Shown one piece after another: positions 54,870 through 64,000 of a stretch of DNA of 64,000 bases. The DNA is from an uncultured Verrucomicrobiota bacterium. Lineage in GTDB: Bacteria > Verrucomicrobiota > Verrucomicrobiia > Opitutales > Opitutaceae. How positions within the stretch are numbered: position 1 is the first letter of the stretch; every line of letters starts with the position of its first letter. The stretch lies in assembly GCA_903898675.1 (NCBI GenBank), contig CAIUGM010000036.1:62001-126000 (forward strand). Reading direction: 5' to 3'. Below the pieces are notes generated by a model. The model was not told where the DNA came from. It searched no databases and saw nothing but the letters and a program-made list of their open reading frames with translations. Both the position numbers and the translations under genes were made by a program.

Positions 54870-55775
54870 CTACCCCTGCGTCGGCTCGATGTGCACGGTG
54901 ACATCACTGATGCCGTGGGCGCCCGAAGCGATCAGGGCGTCCTTCACCGCGTGCGCGATGTCGTGGCCCTCGCGCACCGTCAGGTTGCCGTCCACGCGCA
55001 CCTGGATGTCGACGAGATGGCTCAGCCCGCTCTTGCGCATGCGCACCTTGTCGAGCGCACACACGCCGGGCACGGCCAGCGCGAGCGCGCGCACCTCGTT
55101 CTCAAAGTTTTTCGGCGCGGCCGCGTCCATCACGTCGCCCAGCGCCTTGGTGAACATCCCAAAGCCGTTGAACCCGATGATGACGCAGGCGAACAACGCC
55201 GCCCAGTCGTCGGCGGTCTCCCAGCCCTTGCCGCCCCACAGCGCGATGCTGATGCCGACGAACGCCGCCGCCGAGGTCAGCGCATCGGACCAGTGGTGCA
55301 TCGCCTCGATGCCGAGCGCCGTGCTGCCCACCTCCTCGCCCGCCATGCCCATGCGGCGCGAGAACCAGGTCTTCGCCACGATCACGCCGGCGAGCACGAG
55401 CAGCGTCCACCACGCCGGGCCCTGGTGCGGGGTGACAATCTCATGCACGGCGTGCGACGCGACCCAGCCGGCCATCGCGAAAACAAAGAGCGCGACCGTC
55501 AGCCCGGCGAGCGGCTCGGCCTTGCCGTGACCATAGGGGTGGTTGTCATCCGGCGGCCGCGCCGCCACGCGAAACCCCGCCCACACCAGCGTCGACGAGA
55601 GGATGTCGAGCATCGACTCCGCCGCGTCGGCGATCAGCGCATAGGTGTGCCCGAAAATCCCGCCGGCGAGCTTCACGACCGCCATCAGGGCGTTCAGGGC
55701 GATGCCGCGCAGCACCAGCCGCGCGCTGTCGTTGGCGCGCCGGGTGACGGCGGCCTGGGCGTCGCGCGGGTTCAT
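54870..55775 (-). CDS. Cation diffusion facilitator (CDF) metal exporter
   Basis: A 301-aa inner-membrane antiporter from the ATG at 55775. The CDF signature is present: GIFGHTYALIADAAESMLDILSS with the helix-II metal site, and DDNHPYGHGKAEPLAG. The second metal-site helix is EAMHHWSDALTSAAAFVG (HxxxD). The C-terminal cytoplasmic ferredoxin-like domain reads VPGVCALDKVRMRKSGLSHLVDIQVRVDG. Family members export Zn2+, Fe2+, Mn2+, Co2+ or Ni2+. Here it sits near a metal-handling locus at 56483-62591. Confidence 0.93.
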   Translation of the reverse strand: MNPRDAQAAVTRRANDSARLVLRGIALNALMAVVKLAGGIFGHTYALIADAAESMLDILSSTLVWAGFRVAARPPDDNHPYGHGKAEPLAGLTVALFVFAMAGWVASHAVHEIVTPHQGPAWWTLLVLAGVIVAKTWFSRRMGMAGEEVGSTALGIEAMHHWSDALTSAAAFVGISIALWGGKGWETADDWAALFACVIIGFNGFGMFTKALGDVMDAAAPKNFENEVRALALAVPGVCALDKVRMRKSGLSHLVDIQVRVDGNLTVREGHDIAHAVKDALIASGAHGISDVTVHIEPTQG

Positions 55776-55891
55776 CGCGGGACAGTGGCCGGCCCGGCGG
55801 CCACACTCAAGCTCCGCTTGGGCGCGAACCGGACGCCCCCAAGCCGGCATTGACCGCCGCGCCCGGCGGGACTAGTCTGCCTTTCTCAAGT

Positions 55892-56347
55892 ATGTCCGAC
55901 ACCGCCGCACCGGTCGCCGCCGATCCCGTCAAACAGTTCTCGGTTTTCATCCCGAACCGCGTCGGCCAGCTCTATGACCTCACTGCGCTGCTCGCGAAGC
56001 ACAACGTGCACGTGATGGCCATGACGACGCTCGACACGACGGACTGTGCGATCGACCGGCTGGTGGTGGACGATCCCGATCGCGCGCGCGAGCTGATGGC
56101 CGCGAACAATTTCTCCTTCACGGAATGCGACGTCCTGGTCGTGGAGATCGCCGAGGAGCCCCAGCTCAAGAAAATCCTGGGGGCCCTGCTCACGGTGGAG
56201 ATCAACATCCATTACCTGTACGCCTTTCTCCTGCGGCCGGAGGGCAAGTCAGCCCTGGTGATGAGCGTCGAGGACAACGACCTCGCCGCGAGCGCGCTGA
56301 ACACCCGCGGATTCCGCGTGCTCAACCAGCGCGACATCGCACGGTGA
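55892..56347 (+). CDS. Protein with tandem ACT domains
   Basis: A 151-aa cytoplasmic protein from the ATG at 55892. Two ACT domains are visible: first KQFSVFIPNRVGQLYDLTALLAKHNVHVMAMTTL, then LKKILGALLTVEINIHYLYAFLLRP. ACT domains bind small ligands, mostly amino acids, to regulate metabolic enzymes. The protein has no catalytic part, so it is probably a stand-alone ligand-binding regulator. It is divergent from the CDF gene. Confidence 0.85.
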   Translation: MSDTAAPVAADPVKQFSVFIPNRVGQLYDLTALLAKHNVHVMAMTTLDTTDCAIDRLVVDDPDRARELMAANNFSFTECDVLVVEIAEEPQLKKILGALLTVEINIHYLYAFLLRPEGKSALVMSVEDNDLAASALNTRGFRVLNQRDIAR

Positions 56348-56480
56348 GGCGGTAGACGGTAAAGAACGGTGGACGGCCGGTAAACGGCTGGTCCTCTTTA
56401 CTCACCGCTTACGTTACCGTGGCAGTTACAAGACGACAGTTCTGACCCTAGTTCACCGTCTACTGTCTACCGTTCTCCGG
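56348..56480. repeat. Degenerate GGTAGACGGTAAACGG repeats in both orientations
   Basis: Right after the ACT-gene stop, copies of GGTAGACGGTA, ACGGTGGACGG and CGGTAAACGG occur; the far end has inverted copies (CACCGTCTACTGTCTACCGTTC). The 130-bp field lies between convergent genes and has no coding capacity. Confidence 0.6.
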
Positions 56481-56482
56481 AA

Positions 56483-56989
56483 TCACCCCTTCACTTCGGC
56501 CATCTTGTCGCCTTCGAGGAGATAGACGCCGGTGAGGTAGCCGTTCTCGTACATTTCGCCGACCTTCAGCTTGCCCTCGAAGGTGATCGGGATGTCCATC
56601 AGCGGCTTCACACCCTTGCCGAGCATCTTGACGACCACCCACTCGTTGAGCTTCGGCATCACGCCGTAGCAGCACATCATCGGGTCCTTCACCAAGAGAA
56701 ATTCCTTCACGAGGCCACCGTCCATTTTCACCGGGAGCATGAAGCCCGTCACCGCCACCTTCTGCGCGTCGAGCGCCTTGATGCGGTCGGGAATCTGGTT
56801 CGCGCCGGACGGCGGGGTGGCCGTGGGGGCCGCCGCGGGATCGGCCTCCGGTGGCGTGAAGGTATAGGAGGCCAGCCGGTCAAAGCCCACGATCTCGTAG
56901 CCGTCCAGGCTCGGCTTCTCCGCCGCGCTGCACAGCACGCACGCCGCACCACCAAGGAAGAGGAAGGGAAGCCGGAACGAGATCTTCAT
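56483..56989 (-). CDS. DUF3299 exported protein
   Basis: A 168-aa protein with signal peptide (LPFLFLGGAACVLCSA). The DUF3299 core is KVAVTGFMLPVKMDGGLVKEFLLVKDPMMCCYGVMPKLNEWVVVKM, with two adjacent cysteines that could bind metal. The family is found next to ABC ATPase/FtsX-permease genes in metal (zinc)-responsive loci of other bacteria such as the P. aeruginosa PA4063-PA4066 locus. Here it faces away from such a locus, starting 155 bp upstream of it. Function unknown; a periplasmic metal-related role is inferred from context. Confidence 0.8.
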   Translation of the reverse strand: MKISFRLPFLFLGGAACVLCSAAEKPSLDGYEIVGFDRLASYTFTPPEADPAAAPTATPPSGANQIPDRIKALDAQKVAVTGFMLPVKMDGGLVKEFLLVKDPMMCCYGVMPKLNEWVVVKMLGKGVKPLMDIPITFEGKLKVGEMYENGYLTGVYLLEGDKMAEVKG

Positions 56990-57143
56990 GGCCGGAAGCT
57001 AGCCATGATGGCCGAACCGTCAAAGATTTATCCGGCTCCATCGCGCCCGGTCCCGGAGCGCCTTGGCCTCCCACGGCTTGCGCCGACGGGCGAGGAGCCG
57101 GCGCCGCTTGACTCCCGCGGACTCCTGGCCAGTTTCCCGCCTC

Positions 57144-57485
57144 GTGTCCCGCCTGCTTGATCAAGCCTGTCAGTGCCTGCGTCCCTCCCGGTCTGTCCGG
57201 GGATTGAGTGTGCTGGCCACCCTGCTGGTGCTGCTGCTCGGCGTGTTGAGCGTGAGCCCGATCCTGCATGAGTGCTGTCATGATCGCGTCGCCAACCATG
57301 ACACGGACTGCGACCACCACTGCGTGGTCACTGATTTTGCCACGGGTGAAGCTTGGTTTACACCGCCGGTCCTGCTGAACGTCCCATCGCAGGTCGTGGT
57401 CGGGATCGAGCGGTCTGCGCCCGCCTGGCCGGCGTTGGGGCAGGATGGTTACCGGCTGCAACCGGCCTGCGGACCGCCGGTCTGA
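57144..57485 (+). CDS. Small His/Cys-rich exported or membrane protein ending ACGPPV
   Basis: A 113-aa protein; the GTG at 57144 is one possible start, the track uses TTG at 57063. One hydrophobic segment (SVLATLLVLLLGVLSVSPI) is followed by a His/Cys-rich stretch HECCHDRVANHDTDCDHHC. The rest is Pro-rich and ends LQPACGPPV. The layout (helix, His/Cys patch, short conserved tail) is similar to DUF2946-like proteins linked to metal uptake. The last residues resemble those of the 106-aa protein at 59981-60301. It begins the plus-strand side of the metal locus. Confidence 0.55.
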   Translation: MSRLLDQACQCLRPSRSVRGLSVLATLLVLLLGVLSVSPILHECCHDRVANHDTDCDHHCVVTDFATGEAWFTPPVLLNVPSQVVVGIERSAPAWPALGQDGYRLQPACGPPV

Positions 57486-57609
57486 CCAGAACTCACTTCC
57501 GGGCCGCCCGTGCGGCCCGCCCGGCCGGTGCTTCGGTTTTTCCGGATGCCCTGCGCCCTTCCGAGCTCCAGTGTCGCCATCGCGCCCATGCGCGCCCAGC
57601 CTGCCCGCC

Positions 57610-58290
57610 ATGCCACTCCTTGCCATTGCCAATCTCCACAAGTCCTTCGTGACGCCCGACGGCGAGCGAAAGACCATTGTGCACGTGCCGGAATTCTCCC
57701 TCGCCGCCGGCCAGCAGCTGGCCCTGCGCGGCGAAAGCGGATCCGGCAAGACCACCTTCCTGCACCTGATCGCGGGCATCCTGACCGCCGACTCCGGCTC
57801 GATCCTGGTAGGCGGAAGCGACATGAACGCCCTGGCCGAATCGAAGCGGGACCGGCTGCGGGCGGAGAACATCGGCTACATCTTTCAGACCTTCAACCTG
57901 CTCCAGGGTTATTCCTGCCTGGAAAACGTGCTTCTCGGCATGGCCTTCGGGCCGGGCGCCGACCGGGCGCGAGCCCAGGCAATGCTGGAGCGCGTCGGCC
58001 TCGGCCACCGGCTGCACCACCGGCCGCGCCAGCTTTCCACCGGTCAGCAGCAGCGCGTGGCCGTGGCCCGCGCACTGGCGGCCCGGCCCAAGCTGGTCCT
58101 CGCCGACGAGCCCACCGGCAACCTCGACCACCGCAACGCCCGCGAGGCCCTCACGCTCATCCGCGAAACCTGCCGCGAGAACGGCGCGGCGCTGCTGCTC
58201 GTCAGCCATGACCCCGAGGTGCTGGGCGCCTTCGAGGAGGTGCGGGACTTCGCCGAGCTCAATCAGGCGCTGAAGGAGACCGTCGCATGA
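57610..58290 (+). CDS. ABC transporter ATP-binding protein (LolD/MacB type)
   Basis: A 226-aa ABC ATPase from the ATG at 57610. Walker A is GESGSGKTT (K47), the Q-loop [13 protein letters not shown], the signature [15 protein letters not shown], Walker B LVLADEPT, and the H-loop LVSHD. This subclass couples to FtsX-type permeases that act on periplasmic substrates rather than importing. It overlaps the permease start by 4 bp (ATGA), so the two form one transporter. The track's extra N-terminal residues are not ABC-like. Confidence 0.94.
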   Translation: MPLLAIANLHKSFVTPDGERKTIVHVPEFSLAAGQQLALRGESGSGKTTFLHLIAGILTADSGSILVGGSDMNALAESKRDRLRAENIGYIFQTFNLLQGYSCLENVLLGMAFGPGADRARAQAMLERVGLGHRLHHRPRQLSTGQQQRVAVARALAARPKLVLADEPTGNLDHRNAREALTLIRETCRENGAALLLVSHDPEVLGAFEEVRDFAELNQALKETVA

Positions 58291-59489
58291 CCCTCCTGCT
58301 CCTCGTTTCCCGCAGCCTGCGGCAGCACGCGCTGTCCACGCTGATCACCGCCCTCTCGATCGCCCTCGCCGGCGGCCTGCTCATGTCCGTCTGGGTCGTC
58401 AAGGAGCAGTCGCAAAGCACCTTCACCCAGGTCAACACGGGCTTCGACGCCGTGCTGGGCGCGCGCGGCTCCAAGCTCCAGCTCGTGCTCAACGCCATCT
58501 TCCACCTCGAGGCGTCGCCGGGCAACGTGGCCGCGGCCGACTACGAGTTCATTAAGCACCACCCGGCCGTGAAACTCGCGATCCCGATCGCCGTCGGGGA
58601 CAACCTGCGCGGCTTCCGGATCGTCGGCACGGTGCCGGAGTTCTTCACCGCGGTGGAATACAAGACCGGGACAAAATTCTCGCTCAGCGCCGGCGCGCCC
58701 TTCGATCCCGCGGTGAAGGAAGCCGTGCTCGGCAGCTTCGCCGCGCAAAAACTCGGCCTCCACGTCGGCGATACGTTCCACCCGTTCCACGGCCTGGTCT
58801 ACGATGAGAAGAACCAGCATGCGGAGTCGTACCAGGTCAGCGGGATCCTCGCGCCGTCGAACACGCCCGCCGACAAGGTCATCTGGATCCCCCTGCACGG
58901 CCTGCAGACGATGAGCGGCCACGACCCGCGCGTCGCCACGGACGTCAGCGCCGTCCTGATCCAGCTTCGTTCGCCCGCCGCCGGGTTCATGCTCGACCTG
59001 ATGTACAACCGGCAGGGCAACCGGCTGACCTTCGCCTATCCGATCGGCGCCATCATGGCCGAATTGTTCAGCAAGATCGGCTGGTTTGACCAGGTGCTCA
59101 CGTTGATCGCCTACCTCGTCGCGCTGGTCTCGGCCGCGGGCGTGCTGGTCGCCATCTACAATTCCATGGCGGCGCGCCGCCGCGACATCGCCATCCTGCG
59201 CGCGCTCGGCGCCGGCCGGTTCACGCTCTTCAGCGCGATCGTGCTGGAGGCGACCGTCATCGGGGCTCTCGGCATGGTGGCGGCCTTCGCCGTGTACGCG
59301 GCCATCGTCACCGGCGTCGCGGCGGTCATCCGCGCCCAGACCGGCGTGCTCCTCGAAACCTTCGCCTACAATCACATCATGCTCTGGGCGCCGCTCGGCA
59401 TGATCGGGCTCTGCGCCCTCAGCGGCCTCCTGCCCGCCTGGAAGGCCTACCGTACGGACGTGGCCGACAACCTCGCCCCCGTTTCATGA
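58287..59489 (+). CDS. FtsX/MacB-type ABC transporter permease
   Basis: A 400-aa permease with four helices: one near the N-terminus (about 12-35, STLITALSIALAGGLLMSVWVV) and three in the C-terminal FtsX domain (about 265-385), e.g. VLTLIAYLVALVSAAGVLVAIYNSMAARRRDIAILRALGAGR, typical of MacB-PCD/FtsX. Between them is a large periplasmic domain (about 40-260) including DAVLGARGSKLQLVLNAIFH. It pairs with the ATPase. The stop overlaps the lipoprotein gene start by 4 bp (ATGA). Confidence 0.92.
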   Translation: MTLLLLVSRSLRQHALSTLITALSIALAGGLLMSVWVVKEQSQSTFTQVNTGFDAVLGARGSKLQLVLNAIFHLEASPGNVAAADYEFIKHHPAVKLAIPIAVGDNLRGFRIVGTVPEFFTAVEYKTGTKFSLSAGAPFDPAVKEAVLGSFAAQKLGLHVGDTFHPFHGLVYDEKNQHAESYQVSGILAPSNTPADKVIWIPLHGLQTMSGHDPRVATDVSAVLIQLRSPAAGFMLDLMYNRQGNRLTFAYPIGAIMAELFSKIGWFDQVLTLIAYLVALVSAAGVLVAIYNSMAARRRDIAILRALGAGRFTLFSAIVLEATVIGALGMVAAFAVYAAIVTGVAAVIRAQTGVLLETFAYNHIMLWAPLGMIGLCALSGLLPAWKAYRTDVADNLAPVS

Positions 59490-59974
59490 GGTCGCGCGCC
59501 GCCACCTGCCTCGTGCTGGCACTCTGCGTCCCGCTGGCGCTGGTCCCGGGTTGCGCGAAGCCGCCGGAGCCGGCCGGCGCGGCGCCGATCAAGCACGAGC
59601 ACAAGCCGCCGCACGGCGGCACCCCGGTCGTGCTCGGCGCCGAGATTTATCATGTCGAACTCGTGCTGGATCCCGCGACCGGCCGGCTGCAGGCGTATGT
59701 ATTCGACGGCGAGTTGGAGAACTTCATCCGCTCCCCGCTGCCGGCCTTGCAGATCGATGCGACGGTCCGGGGCGCGACCCGGACCCTGCGGCTGGCGGCC
59801 GTGGCGAATCCCGCTACAGGCGAGACGGTGGGCGACACCGCCCTCTTTGAAACCCAGGCCGACTGGCTGAAGTCCACCCCGAGTTTCGATGGCATGCTGA
59901 AAAGCATCGTAATCCGCGGCACGACCTTTACGGACGTGAAATTCAATTTCCCGAAAGGGAACGACCGGGACTGA
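59486..59974 (+). CDS. Lipoprotein with His-rich N-terminal motif
   Basis: A 162-aa protein with a lipoprotein signal (VPLALVPGCAKPP), the lipobox cysteine at residue 23. Right after comes IKHEHKPPHGGTPVVLGAEIYHVELVLDP, where the HEHKPPHGG cluster could bind metal. Then follow beta-rich segments RLQAYVFDGELENFIR, RTLRLAAVANPATGE and VKFNFPKGNDRD. It is translationally coupled to the permease and probably works with it as a periplasmic metal-binding or chaperone lipoprotein; this is inference. Confidence 0.75.
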   Translation: MRSRAATCLVLALCVPLALVPGCAKPPEPAGAAPIKHEHKPPHGGTPVVLGAEIYHVELVLDPATGRLQAYVFDGELENFIRSPLPALQIDATVRGATRTLRLAAVANPATGETVGDTALFETQADWLKSTPSFDGMLKSIVIRGTTFTDVKFNFPKGNDRD

Positions 59975-59980
59975 TCCAGG

Positions 59981-60301
59981 ATGAACCGTCAGTCGCTCCT
60001 CTTTTTTAGAAACCGCTGGACGGCCCTGATCGGCGCCGGGTGCGCGGCGCTTGTACTCGTGCTGGCAATTCTCGCCGCCGATCCCGAGGCCCATCGCTGG
60101 CTGCATGCCGACTCCGACCACGAGGATCACTCCTGTGCGGTTGTCCTGTTTGTGCACGGCCTCACCTCCGCCTTGGCGGAAGTGGCGCTGGCCCTGGTCG
60201 CGTGGCGCCTGATTTCAGTGCTGGGGCGGGCCGGTCAGGTGCTTTGGCTCGCCGCCCCGTCCCATTCCCTGCCGCCGGCGTGCGGCCCGCCGGCAGCCTG
60301 A
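59981..60301 (+). CDS. Small membrane protein ending ACGPPAA
   Basis: A 106-aa protein 6 bp after the lipoprotein gene. Helices: WTALIGAGCAALVLVLAILAA and HGLTSALAEVALALVAWRLISVLG. Between them is a short His/Asp-rich loop HRWLHADSDHEDHSC. It ends LPPACGPPAA, like the 113-aa protein at the start of the cluster. The shared tail and His/Cys content suggest a related small-protein type in the metal locus. Confidence 0.65.
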   Translation: MNRQSLLFFRNRWTALIGAGCAALVLVLAILAADPEAHRWLHADSDHEDHSCAVVLFVHGLTSALAEVALALVAWRLISVLGRAGQVLWLAAPSHSLPPACGPPAA

Positions 60302-60413
60302 GGCGGTTTTCCCCTGGGTCGTTTGACGACCAGCAACCGTGCCCGGTGATGCGCTCCCCGGGCCGCGGCGTCCAACCTGATGGCGCATTCACTGAACCCT
60401 TCCCGCAGTCTCC

Positions 60414-62591
60414 ATGAATTTCCGTCTTTCCTCCCTCCTCCTGCTCCTGCTCGGCCTGGGCACCGCCCACGCCGACCCCGCTCCAGCGGACACCCCCGCG
60501 GATGCCGTCCCCAAATCCTCCGCCGCGCTCACGCTCGATGCCTTTGTCGTGAACGGCAAACTCGACGAGGCGCGCGAGCAGATCGTGCCCAGCCTCGGCG
60601 CCACCTCGTTCCTCATGACCGCGCAGCAGATCGACAACCTGCCGCAGGGGGCGGATGCGCCCTTCAACCAACTGCTCCTGCGCGCCCCGGGCGTGGCCGC
60701 CGATTCGGCGGCGAACGGCGACCTCCATGTCCGTGGCGAGCACGCCAACCTGCAATACCGGATTAACGATGTGCTCCTGCCCGAGGGCATCTCCGGGTTC
60801 GGCCTTGAGCTGGACCCGCGTTTTGTCGACACCCTGCAGTTCGTCACTGGCTCGCTGCCGGCGCAGTATGGCTTCCGCACCGCCGGCGTGGTGGACATCC
60901 ACACCAACAGCGGCGCGGCCGGTCAGGGCAGCAGCGTCTCCCTCTACGGCGGCAGCTTCGGCACGCTCCGGCCGAGCTTCGCCTCCAGCGGTTCCGCCGG
61001 CCAGCTGAGCTATTTCATCAACGGCAGCTACGACCACAACGACCTCGGCATCGAGAACCCGACCGCCGGCGCCAGGGCGATCCATGACACCACCGACCAG
61101 GCGAAGGTGTTTTCCTATTTCTCCTACCTGCTCGACGACCAGAGCCGCATCACGGTCATGCTGAGCGCGTCCGACAGCAAATTCCAGGTGCCCAATACGC
61201 CGGGCGTGGCCGCGGGCACCTCGCCCGACGGCACGCCCTGGGTGCCGGGTTTCTTCGACTCGGTGCGCCTGGACGAGAACCAGCACGAGCAAAATTATTA
61301 CGGCGTCATCAGCCTCCAGAAATCGCTCGGCGACCTGAACTACCAGGTGTCCGTGCTCGGCCGCGACAGCCGGGTGCACTTCACGCCCGACCCGTTCGGC
61401 GACCTGTACTTCAACGGCGTCGCGAGCGACGTGGCGCGCCGGCTGCAGTCGGCCGGCCTGCAGCTGGACGGCAGCGACGCGGTGAACGACCGGCACACGC
61501 TGCGCGCCGGGACGATGCTGCTGCGCGAGTCCGTCACCGCCAACGCCACCACCACGGTTTTCCCGGTGGACGCCAACGGTGACCCCACCGGGCCGGCCTT
61601 CCCCATCGCCGACCGCCAGAAGCTCCACGGCACCTTCGCCGGAATATACGTTCAGGACGAGTGGACGCTCACCCCGAAGCTCACGCTCAACTACGGGGCG
61701 CGCTTCGACGTCTTCAATTCCTCCTTCGACGACGAAAACCAGCTCAGCCCGCGCCTGAACCTGATCTACAAGGCCTCGGACTCCACGACGCTGCACGCCG
61801 GTTATGCGCGCTACTTCACCCCGCCGCCGGTGGAAAATGTTCCCGGCAGCACCGTGGCCAGCTTTGACGGCACCTCGAACGCCTCGGCGCTGGACCGGGA
61901 TGATCCGGTCAAGGCGGAGCGCGCGGATTATTTCGACGCCGGCCTCAGCCGGAAACTTTCTCCCGGATTCCAGGTGGGCGTCGACGCCTACTACAAGCGC
62001 GCGAAGAACCAGCTCGACGACGGCTTGTTCGGCCAGACCCTGATCCTTTCCGCGTTCAACTACGCGAAGGGCGAGATCTACGGCGTGGAGCTCACCGCCT
62101 CGTACACGCGCGGTGGTTTCTCGACGTACCTCAACCTGGCCCGCGCCAAGGCGCAGGGCCGGGATTGGATTTCGTCGCAGTTCCTGTTCGATCCGGCCGA
62201 CCTGGCCTACGTGCACACGCACGCGATCGCCCTTGATCATGACCAGGCGCTGACCGGCTCGTTCGGCGCCGCGTATCGCTGGAAGCGGAGCCGCGGCGAC
62301 ACCCAGGTTTTCATCGACACGCTTTACGGCAGCGGCCTCCGCACCGATGCGACCGCCCCCGATGGCTCCACCATTCCCAACGGCGGCACCGTGCCCTCGT
62401 CCTACACCGTGGGCGTGGGCGCGGAGCGAACCTTCAAGGTGGGCGCAAACCGCTACTGGAAAATCCGCGGCGACATCGTGAACCTCACCGACAACCCCTA
62501 CGCGTTGCGCGACGGCACCGGCGTCGGCGTCAACGCCGCGCAGTACGGCATGCGGCGCGGATTCTTCGGCTCGGTGGGCTACAACTTCTAG
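60414..62591 (+). CDS. TonB-dependent outer-membrane receptor 3
   Basis: A 725-aa receptor, shorter than receptors 1 and 2. The signal peptide (SLLLLLLGLGTAHA) is followed by LTLDAFVVNGKLDEARE. The plug region includes DAPFNQLLLRAPGVAADSAANGDLHVRGEHANLQYRINDVLLPEG and LPAQYGFRTAGVVDIHTNSG. The barrel ends FGSVGYNF with terminal Phe. It follows the ABC/lipoprotein/small-protein genes by 112 bp and is likely the outer-membrane gate for the same metal or metal complex. Ligand unknown. Confidence 0.93.
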   Translation: MNFRLSSLLLLLLGLGTAHADPAPADTPADAVPKSSAALTLDAFVVNGKLDEAREQIVPSLGATSFLMTAQQIDNLPQGADAPFNQLLLRAPGVAADSAANGDLHVRGEHANLQYRINDVLLPEGISGFGLELDPRFVDTLQFVTGSLPAQYGFRTAGVVDIHTNSGAAGQGSSVSLYGGSFGTLRPSFASSGSAGQLSYFINGSYDHNDLGIENPTAGARAIHDTTDQAKVFSYFSYLLDDQSRITVMLSASDSKFQVPNTPGVAAGTSPDGTPWVPGFFDSVRLDENQHEQNYYGVISLQKSLGDLNYQVSVLGRDSRVHFTPDPFGDLYFNGVASDVARRLQSAGLQLDGSDAVNDRHTLRAGTMLLRESVTANATTTVFPVDANGDPTGPAFPIADRQKLHGTFAGIYVQDEWTLTPKLTLNYGARFDVFNSSFDDENQLSPRLNLIYKASDSTTLHAGYARYFTPPPVENVPGSTVASFDGTSNASALDRDDPVKAERADYFDAGLSRKLSPGFQVGVDAYYKRAKNQLDDGLFGQTLILSAFNYAKGEIYGVELTASYTRGGFSTYLNLARAKAQGRDWISSQFLFDPADLAYVHTHAIALDHDQALTGSFGAAYRWKRSRGDTQVFIDTLYGSGLRTDATAPDGSTIPNGGTVPSSYTVGVGAERTFKVGANRYWKIRGDIVNLTDNPYALRDGTGVGVNAAQYGMRRGFFGSVGYNF

Positions 62592-62612
62592 GCTCTGTCC
62601 GCGGAATCGCGG

Positions 62613-62660
62613 CTGCGCACCAACGGATGCGCCAAGGCCTCCGCATCCGTTGGTGCGCAG
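62613..62660 (+). terminator. 19-bp perfect hairpin after TonB receptor 3
   Basis: CTGCGCACCAACGGATGCG / CGCATCCGTTGGTGCGCAG with a 10-nt loop begins 22 bp past the receptor stop. There is no strong T-run; it probably ends or stabilises the transcript before hppA. Confidence 0.65.
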
Positions 62661-62736
62661 TCCTTGGCGGGCGGATTTAACTGGCCTCACCTTTCGGCGT
62701 TTGACAGTTTTGGGGAAACACTACCCCCTACCCGCT

Positions 62737-64000
<1,264 letters not shown>

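Noticed and set aside
62701-62736. TTGACA at 62701 as a sigma-70 promoter for hppA
   Set aside because: No acceptable -10 hexamer lies 16-18 bp downstream; I mention the box only as a possible element.

Overview
The window looks like a chromosomal segment of a Verrucomicrobiota bacterium, most likely family Opitutaceae. The reasons are high GC (about 64% by eye), several large TonB-dependent receptors with the DKxVVTGSNIP plug start, a PEP-CTERM protein, ammonium channels with cleavable signal peptides, and few clear Shine-Dalgarno sites. This placement is inference; no 16S gene is present. I saw no rRNA, tRNA, CRISPR array, integrase or transposase. Most of the window reads as core metabolism plus transport, mostly on the minus strand in the first two thirds.

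Layout. 1-983: start of a PQQ-like beta-propeller protein that runs off the left edge. 1160-4129: TonB receptor 1. 4314-7911: a tightly overlapped operon of an extracytoplasmic peptide-binding-type protein, a LytS-type kinase and a LytTR regulator. 8052-14945: argCJBDFG, nearly the whole arginine pathway (argH not seen), followed upstream by rplM-rpsI. 15994-22199: a beta-barrel protein, then a plus-strand run DUF423-cca-tal-GH20-like-secreted protein. 22345-27048: TonB receptor 2, divergent from fumarylacetoacetase across an AT-rich gap. 27147-29266: SnoaL-like protein and purEK. 29362-32262: ECF sigma factor, candidate membrane anti-sigma factor with an internal repeat, and a bactofilin-like/RDD membrane protein. 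32434-38000: antiporter, then Amt-small membrane protein-Amt with a highly structured 510-bp gap. 38235-40551: KdpE with a shortened KdpD, no kdpFABC. 40858-43839: putA. 43840-47620: PEP-CTERM repeat protein and a Cys-rich/TPR membrane protein. 47688-51121: dicarboxylate symporter, acetate-type symporter and DUF485. 51243-56347: secreted protein, peroxiredoxin, GTP-type PEP carboxykinase, small membrane protein, CDF metal exporter, ACT-domain protein. 56483-62591: an apparent metal-handling locus (DUF3299, ABC ATPase, FtsX-type permease, His-rich lipoprotein, two small proteins ending in ACGPP, TonB receptor 3). 62737-64000: start of a membrane pyrophosphatase.

How the genes fit together: nitrogen acquisition (two Amt), nitrogen use (arginine, purine, proline and tyrosine catabolism), uptake of short organic acids with gluconeogenesis (ActP-type, GltP-type, pckG), and metal homeostasis (CDF, ABC/DUF3299/TonB locus). 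The most novel items are a candidate plus-strand structured RNA between the two Amt genes, the binding-protein/LytST three-gene unit, the Cys-cluster TPR protein, the repeat-bearing anti-sigma candidate, and the compact metal locus with paired ACGPP-tailed small proteins. All family names rest on reading motifs by eye; no database search was run.
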